From positions 1 through 9,991 of the forward strand of contig CAZIWJ010000131.1 in assembly GCA_964542855.1 (NCBI GenBank): a DNA stretch of 9,991 nucleotides. The letters run 5' to 3'. The position numbers and the translations under genes are program-made. A model generated the notes under the pieces. The model was not told the DNA's origin and made no database searches. It saw nothing but the letters and a program-made list of their open reading frames with translations. The stretch comes from CAZIWJ01 sp964542855. GTDB taxonomy: Bacteria; Bacteroidota; Bacteroidia; Cytophagales; Cyclobacteriaceae. Position 1 is the first letter of the stretch; every line of letters begins with the position of its first letter. Below are positions 6,243 through 9,991 of the stretch, piece by piece.

Positions 6243-7979
6243 ATGGCAACAGCTAGTGCAAAATTACATGATAATCCGACTCATGACACCCACCATGATG
6301 AGGAGCACCATCACAGTGACAATTTTATAACCAAGTATGTGTTTAGTACAGATCATAAGATGATTGCTAAACAGTATCTGATTACAGGNNNNNNNNNNNN
6401 NNNNNNNNNNNNNNNNNNNNNNNNNNNNNNNNNNNNNNNNNNNNNNNNNNNNNNNNNNNNNNNNNNNNNNNNNNNNNNNNNNNNNNNNGATATGGCATCG
6501 GGATTTATGAATATGTTATCTTACTGGTTTTTCTTTATTTCCAGCGTTATCATGTTCATTTCTTTATTTATCGAAACAGGACCTGCTGCCGGTGGATGGG
6601 TTGTATATCCACCACTTAGTGCATTGCCTCAGGCTATACAAGGATCAGGCCTGGGAATGACCTTATGGTTAGTGGCAATGGCTTTCTTTATCATATCTTC
6701 ATTGTTAGGGGGTATCAATTACATTACTACGGTTATAAACATGCGTACAACCGGAATGTCGTTCTCACGCCTTCCACTTACTATTTGGGCATTTTTCCTA
6801 ACCGCCGTCATTGGTTTATTATCTTTCCCGGTACTACTCGGTGCTGCACTGCTATTGATATTTGATCGCAGTTTTGGTACAAGTTTTTTCCTGTCTGAAA
6901 TTTACGTAGCAGGAGAAGCACTGCCAAACGTAGGGGGAAGTCCGGTTTTATATCAACATTTATTTTGGTTTTTAGGTCACCCTGAAGTTTACATTGTATT
7001 GTTGCCAGCACTGGGAATCACTTCGGAAATCATCGCAACTAACGCACGTAAGCCTATCTTTGGTTATCGTGCAATGATAGGTTCAATGTTAGGTATCACT
7101 ATTCTTTCCTTTGTGGTATGGGCTCACCATATGTTTGTTTCTGGGCTAAATCCATTTTTGGGATCGATTTTTATGTTCCTGACCCTCATTATTGCAGTAC
7201 CATCAGCTGTAAAGGTTTTTAATTACCTAACAACCCTGTGGAAAGGTAACATTATATTTACACCAGCCATGTTATTCTCTATTGGCTTGGTTTCTTTCTT
7301 CATCTCTGGAGGATTAACAGGCATATTCTTGGGTAATTCAGCCATTGATATCCAGTTACATGACACTTACTTTGTAGTAGCGCACTTCCACCTGGTAATG
7401 GGTAGTGCATCGTTCTTTGGAATGATGGCGGGAGTATATCACTGGTTCCCCAAAATGTTTGGCCGCATGATGAATAATACCCTGGGTAACATTCATTTCT
7501 GGGCAACTTTTGTAGGTGTTTATCTTGTGTTCTTTCCTATGCACTACCTTGGCATAGCAGGATTTCCAAGAAGATATTATTCCTTCACCAACCTGGAAAT
7601 ATTTGGCGACAACTTTGCAGACTTAAACGTTTTAATATCTGTATCTGCAATCTTAACATTCACTGCGCAACTCGTATTTGTTTTTAACTTTTTCTACAGT
7701 ATGGCACGTGGTAAAAAGGCATCACAAAACCCGTGGAATTCAAACACATTAGAGTGGACTACACCGGTTAATCCTGGTCACGGAAACTGGGTAGGTGAAA
7801 TCCCTAAAGTTTACCGATGGCCCTACGATTACAGTAAACCAGGTGCAAAGGACGACTTTATTCCACAGCATATTCCTTACGCAGAAACTCCTGAATCTAA
7901 CTTACCACACGAAAACGAATTGGTAGAAGTAGAAAAAGAATGGGCAGAAGAGGAAGAAGTGCATGAAGAAAAACTTTAA
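6243..7979 (+). CDS. coxA: Cytochrome c oxidase subunit I (A-type heme-copper oxidase), interrupted by an assembly gap
   Basis: This is the catalytic subunit that reduces O2 and pumps protons. It starts at ATG 6243 with a His/Asp-rich cytoplasmic N-terminus, then STDHKMIAKQYLITG entering helix I, where 100 Ns begin. After the gap, DMASGFMN carries the D-channel Asp (6489-6491) and the Asn seven residues on. FLGHPEVYIV (GHPEVY at 6975-6992) gives a CuB His, the proton-gating Glu of A1-type enzymes and the Tyr cross-linked to His. WAHHMF (HH at 7125-7130) gives the other CuB ligands. VVAHFHLVMGS (7383-7391) gives the heme a3 and heme a His ligands. The first heme a ligand, in helix II, falls in the gap. 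The C-terminal ~30 residues are very Glu-rich. The 578-residue count includes placeholder residues; the real protein is probably 35-50 residues longer. The final 17 bases overlap ctaA. Confidence 0.96.
   Translation: MATASAKLHDNPTHDTHHDEEHHHSDNFITKYVFSTDHKMIAKQYLITXXXXXXXXXXXXXXXXXXXXXXXXXXXXXXXXXXDMASGFMNMLSYWFFFISSVIMFISLFIETGPAAGGWVVYPPLSALPQAIQGSGLGMTLWLVAMAFFIISSLLGGINYITTVINMRTTGMSFSRLPLTIWAFFLTAVIGLLSFPVLLGAALLLIFDRSFGTSFFLSEIYVAGEALPNVGGSPVLYQHLFWFLGHPEVYIVLLPALGITSEIIATNARKPIFGYRAMIGSMLGITILSFVVWAHHMFVSGLNPFLGSIFMFLTLIIAVPSAVKVFNYLTTLWKGNIIFTPAMLFSIGLVSFFISGGLTGIFLGNSAIDIQLHDTYFVVAHFHLVMGSASFFGMMAGVYHWFPKMFGRMMNNTLGNIHFWATFVGVYLVFFPMHYLGIAGFPRRYYSFTNLEIFGDNFADLNVLISVSAILTFTAQLVFVFNFFYSMARGKKASQNPWNSNTLEWTTPVNPGHGNWVGEIPKVYRWPYDYSKPGAKDDFIPQHIPYAETPESNLPHENELVEVEKEWAEEEEVHEEKL
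6389..6488. other. Assembly gap: run of exactly 100 N inside coxA
   Basis: Exactly 100 undetermined bases, a length often used as a placeholder when the true gap size is unknown. The coxA reading frame happens to be the same on both sides. Aligning the flanks by eye to bovine subunit I (STNHK...LLFG ending at residue 23, and the D-channel Asp at 91) suggests about 67 or more residues are missing, against 33 implied by the Ns. The hidden part would contain most of helix I, the following loop and helix II. Confidence 0.97.
7951..7956 (+). promoter_or_regulatory. Possible Shine-Dalgarno-like AGGAAG before ctaA
   Basis: AGGAAG lies 6 bases before the ctaA ATG at 7963, at normal Shine-Dalgarno spacing, while the other genes here have A/T-rich leaders with none. 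It falls in the Glu-rich 3' end of coxA, where GAA/GAG codons produce such purine runs by chance. Bacteroidota usually do not depend on this signal, so a functional role is uncertain; coupling to coxA translation is the more likely mechanism. Confidence 0.25.
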
Positions 7980-9045
7980 TATATCAAGATATAAGCGAGC
8001 CAGTTTTGTAGCCCTCCTATCAGTATATTTCCTTATACTGGTAGGAGGTATTGTTCGAAGTACAGGGGCTGGAATGGGTTGTCCTGACTGGCCCAAATGC
8101 TTCGGTCAGTGGGTTCCTCCTACTTCAGAAGTAGAACTACCCGAAAATTATGAAAAAGAGTTTGTTGAAAGCAGACTTAAAAAAAACGAAAGATTTGCCG
8201 GTTACCTTTCCGCGTTTGGCTTTAGTGAACTGGCAAATGAAATTCGTACAAGTGACTTAATTGGTCAACAAACCTCATTCAATGTAACCAAAACCTGGAC
8301 AGAATACCTTAACAGACTCGTAGGCGCACTGGTTGGTTTATTTATCCTAGTTACTGTTCTCTTCAGCTTGCCATTACTCCAGTATAAGCAGTATGTTCCA
8401 TTCATAATTTCGATGACTAGTGTTGTACTGGTTGGACTACAGGGGTGGATAGGATCTGTAGTAGTTTCTACAAATCTAACTCCATGGATGATTACAGTCC
8501 ATATGCTAATAGCGCTGGTTATAGTAGCCTTACTTAGCCTGCAATCTTTTACAGTTTACTCTAAACCGTACCAGTTGTCAGTACGGAAAACCGCCTTATT
8601 AAAAACGACCCTCATAGCCAGTATAATATTAACACTGATTCAGATCGTTATGGGAACGCAGGTAAGGGAAGCAATTAATGAAATTGCGCTAACCTCATCT
8701 CGCGAAAACTGGATTGCTAATTTAGGAAGTGAATTCTATTTGCACCGTTCATTTTCCTGGCTTTTGTTGGTGAGCCAGCTAGCTGCAATTTATATTTTGA
8801 AGGCAGAGTTAGGCACTGGCAATCGTTTAACGATAATAGGAGTAGCTGTATTATTTATTTCAGTTGTTGAAATGTTTTTGGGTGGCATAATGGCCTGGTT
8901 TGGAGTGCCTGCTTTTGCCCAACCGATTCATTTGTTGAATGCCACATTAATTTTCGGAATGCAGTTTTACCTCATCAGTGAAGTTTATTTAAGAACTTCC
9001 TACAAGATGAAACCTAAACAACCTGAACAATATGTTATTAGCTGA
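7963..9045 (+). CDS. ctaA: Heme A synthase (CtaA/COX15 family)
   Basis: This 360-residue membrane enzyme oxidises the heme O methyl group to the formyl group of heme A, the cofactor of CoxA. About eight membrane segments are visible (near 15-31, 114-136, 145-165, 173-196, 213-231, 258-279, 289-311 and 319-341), in the two-fold repeat typical of the family. The Cys pair C40/C46 in GMGCPDWPKCFG and the essential Glu (E115 in TWTEYLNRLVG) are present. Three of the four heme-ligand His are seen: H180 (TVHMLIA), H261 (YLHRSFSW) and H323 (PIHLLNA). The fourth, expected three residues after E115, is Asn118. The loop from the Cys pair to E115 is about 69 residues, against about 15 in Bacillus subtilis CtaA. 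The ATG at 7963 overlaps the end of coxA by 17 bases, and ctaB overlaps its end by 14, so translation is probably coupled. Confidence 0.93.
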   Translation: MKKNFNISRYKRASFVALLSVYFLILVGGIVRSTGAGMGCPDWPKCFGQWVPPTSEVELPENYEKEFVESRLKKNERFAGYLSAFGFSELANEIRTSDLIGQQTSFNVTKTWTEYLNRLVGALVGLFILVTVLFSLPLLQYKQYVPFIISMTSVVLVGLQGWIGSVVVSTNLTPWMITVHMLIALVIVALLSLQSFTVYSKPYQLSVRKTALLKTTLIASIILTLIQIVMGTQVREAINEIALTSSRENWIANLGSEFYLHRSFSWLLLVSQLAAIYILKAELGTGNRLTIIGVAVLFISVVEMFLGGIMAWFGVPAFAQPIHLLNATLIFGMQFYLISEVYLRTSYKMKPKQPEQYVIS

Positions 9046-9931
9046 AAAAACAGCAGAAACTGCAAACAATTCCTTAATACTGAAGGCTAAGGCTTACATG
9101 GAACTCATGAAAGCAAGGTTATCATTTTTGGTAGCTTTTTCTTCCGGCTTTGGTTTCATGCTTGCTAATACTAATAAACTAGATTGGATAGGTTTAACAG
9201 GTCTCAGTATAGGCGCTTTTCTGCTATCGGGAGGTGGTATTATCATTAATCAGATCATAGAGGTTGATTACGACAAAATGATGAAACGTACCAAAACTCG
9301 GCCCTTACCTACCGGTAGAGTTACTAAAATGGAAGCGACTGTGCTTGCATCTGTTAGTTCGCTAAGTGGCCTGGTGCTTTTAGCTGTGTTAACCAATACA
9401 CTTACTGTTATTCTATCTTTGGTATCATTAGTTCTATACAGCTTTGTTTACACTCCACTAAAGCGGGTAGGGCCTATTGCAGTTGTAGTTGGTGCAATAC
9501 CAGGAGCATTACCTCCCTTGTTAGGTTGGGTAGCTGCTACGGGATCAATTAGCTATGAAGCAGTTGTGATATTTAGTATTCAGTTCATATGGCAATTTCC
9601 TCATTTCTGGGCAATAGCGTGGGTAGCCGATGAAGATTACACTAGAGCAGGATTTAAATTACTGCCCAACGGTGGAAAGAAAGATTCATACACTGCAACT
9701 CAATTAATGATATATGCTCTATTTTTATTGCCGCTAGGTCTATTACCGATGAAGATTGGGATAACGGGTATCAATTCGGCTATGATTGCTTTAGTAAGCG
9801 GAATTGTATTTGTGATGCTTACAATAATGTTGGTAAAGGATCGCTCCAGAAAGTCTGCTTTAAAAATCATGTTCGGCTCATTCTTTTACCTACCGATTGT
9901 ACAAATTGCCTTCCTGCTAGATAAAATTTAA
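9032..9931 (+). CDS. ctaB: Heme O synthase (protoheme IX farnesyltransferase, UbiA family)
   Basis: This 299-residue UbiA-type prenyltransferase attaches the farnesyl group of farnesyl diphosphate to heme B, making heme O for CtaA. The first polyprenyl-diphosphate site reads NQIIEVDYD-KMMKRTKTRPLP, with N73, E77, D81 and R86; the N-x3-E-x3-D form matches COX10/CtaB rather than other UbiA enzymes. The second Asp-rich site is around D200-D202 in WVADEDYTRAG, preceded by the heme O synthase signature IWQFPHFWAIAW (residues 186-197). About nine membrane segments fit the family. The ATG at 9032 lies inside the last codons of ctaA (14-base overlap). It lies 4 bases before the next start at 9936, which supports a single transcript for the oxidase and its cofactor enzymes. 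Length and motifs are ordinary. Confidence 0.95.
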   Translation: MLLAEKTAETANNSLILKAKAYMELMKARLSFLVAFSSGFGFMLANTNKLDWIGLTGLSIGAFLLSGGGIIINQIIEVDYDKMMKRTKTRPLPTGRVTKMEATVLASVSSLSGLVLLAVLTNTLTVILSLVSLVLYSFVYTPLKRVGPIAVVVGAIPGALPPLLGWVAATGSISYEAVVIFSIQFIWQFPHFWAIAWVADEDYTRAGFKLLPNGGKKDSYTATQLMIYALFLLPLGLLPMKIGITGINSAMIALVSGIVFVMLTIMLVKDRSRKSALKIMFGSFFYLPIVQIAFLLDKI

Positions 9932-9935
9932 CCGT

Positions 9936-9991
9936 ATGATGAGCGATGACAGTATAACAACCAAACAGGAGATTAACCGAATCGAAGAGCC
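9936..9991 (+). CDS. Probable start of cytochrome c oxidase subunit III; 3' truncated by window edge
   Basis: An open frame starts at ATG 9936 (a second ATG follows at 9939), 4 bases after the ctaB stop, and stays open to the window end: 18 codons reading MMSDDSITTKQEINRIEE, then a partial codon. The polar N-terminus ending in an INRIEE-type motif resembles the start of Bacteroidota subunit III proteins, where R-I-E-x-P-H-P comes just before the first membrane helix. The position after coxA-ctaA-ctaB is where subunit III is normally found in this phylum. No membrane segment is inside the window, so the assignment rests mainly on context; either ATG could be the true start. Confidence 0.6.
   Translation, partial: MMSDDSITTKQEINRIEE

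Noticed and set aside
9248..9276. Glu77 in place of Asp in the first prenyl-diphosphate motif of CtaB
   Set aside because: The N-x3-E-x3-D form is also found in COX10, so it is a normal heme O synthase variant and not a lost catalytic residue.
1..9991. Apparent fall in GC from the act genes to ctaA-ctaB
   Set aside because: Hand counts of single 60-base lines ranged from about 40 to 52 percent in the act part and about 35 to 38 percent near the end. The sample is too small to claim a transfer boundary, and gene order is normal for the phylum.

Overview
The window is one continuous plus-strand gene cluster for aerobic respiration. It runs from the end of Alternative Complex III (ACIII, a quinol:electron-acceptor oxidoreductase replacing the bc1 complex) into an aa3-type cytochrome c oxidase with its heme A biosynthesis genes. 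The ActB-to-ActF gene order followed directly by coxB-coxA, the A/T-rich leaders without recognisable Shine-Dalgarno sites, the moderate-to-low GC and the protein style all point to Bacteroidota, probably a Cytophagales-like marine or soil bacterium. The order-level guess is inference from remembered family sequences. The run of 100 Ns marks a draft or metagenomic scaffold.

Layout: 1-1156 is the C-terminal part of actB, cut by the window edge. It is followed by actC (1175-2629), actD (2634-3167), actE (3188-3826) and actF (3841-5133). After a 44-base gap come coxB (5178-6212) and coxA (6243-7979, interrupted by Ns at 6389-6488). Then ctaA (heme A synthase, 7963-9045) overlaps the end of coxA, ctaB (heme O synthase, 9032-9931) overlaps the end of ctaA, and the first 18 codons of a probable coxC (subunit III) start at 9936. 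No gap between genes exceeds 44 bases. I see no terminator, RNA gene, mobile element, repeat or CRISPR, and no minus-strand gene.

How the parts work together: ActC, beside the ActB iron-sulfur domain, is the likely menaquinol oxidation site. Electrons pass through the ActB clusters to c-type hemes, including the ActE lipoprotein heme. They then reach CuA in CoxB and the heme a / heme a3-CuB centre in CoxA, which reduces O2. CtaB converts heme B to heme O and CtaA converts heme O to heme A, the cofactor CoxA needs. ACIII and aa3 oxidase form a known supercomplex in Flavobacterium johnsoniae, and the gene adjacency here fits that arrangement.

I did not find a previously undescribed system. The points most worth a second look are: the coxA gap, whose true length must be clearly more than 100 bases and which hides a heme ligand; an Asn in CtaA where a heme-ligand His is expected, with a long insertion before it; and the extra N-terminal membrane segments of CoxB.
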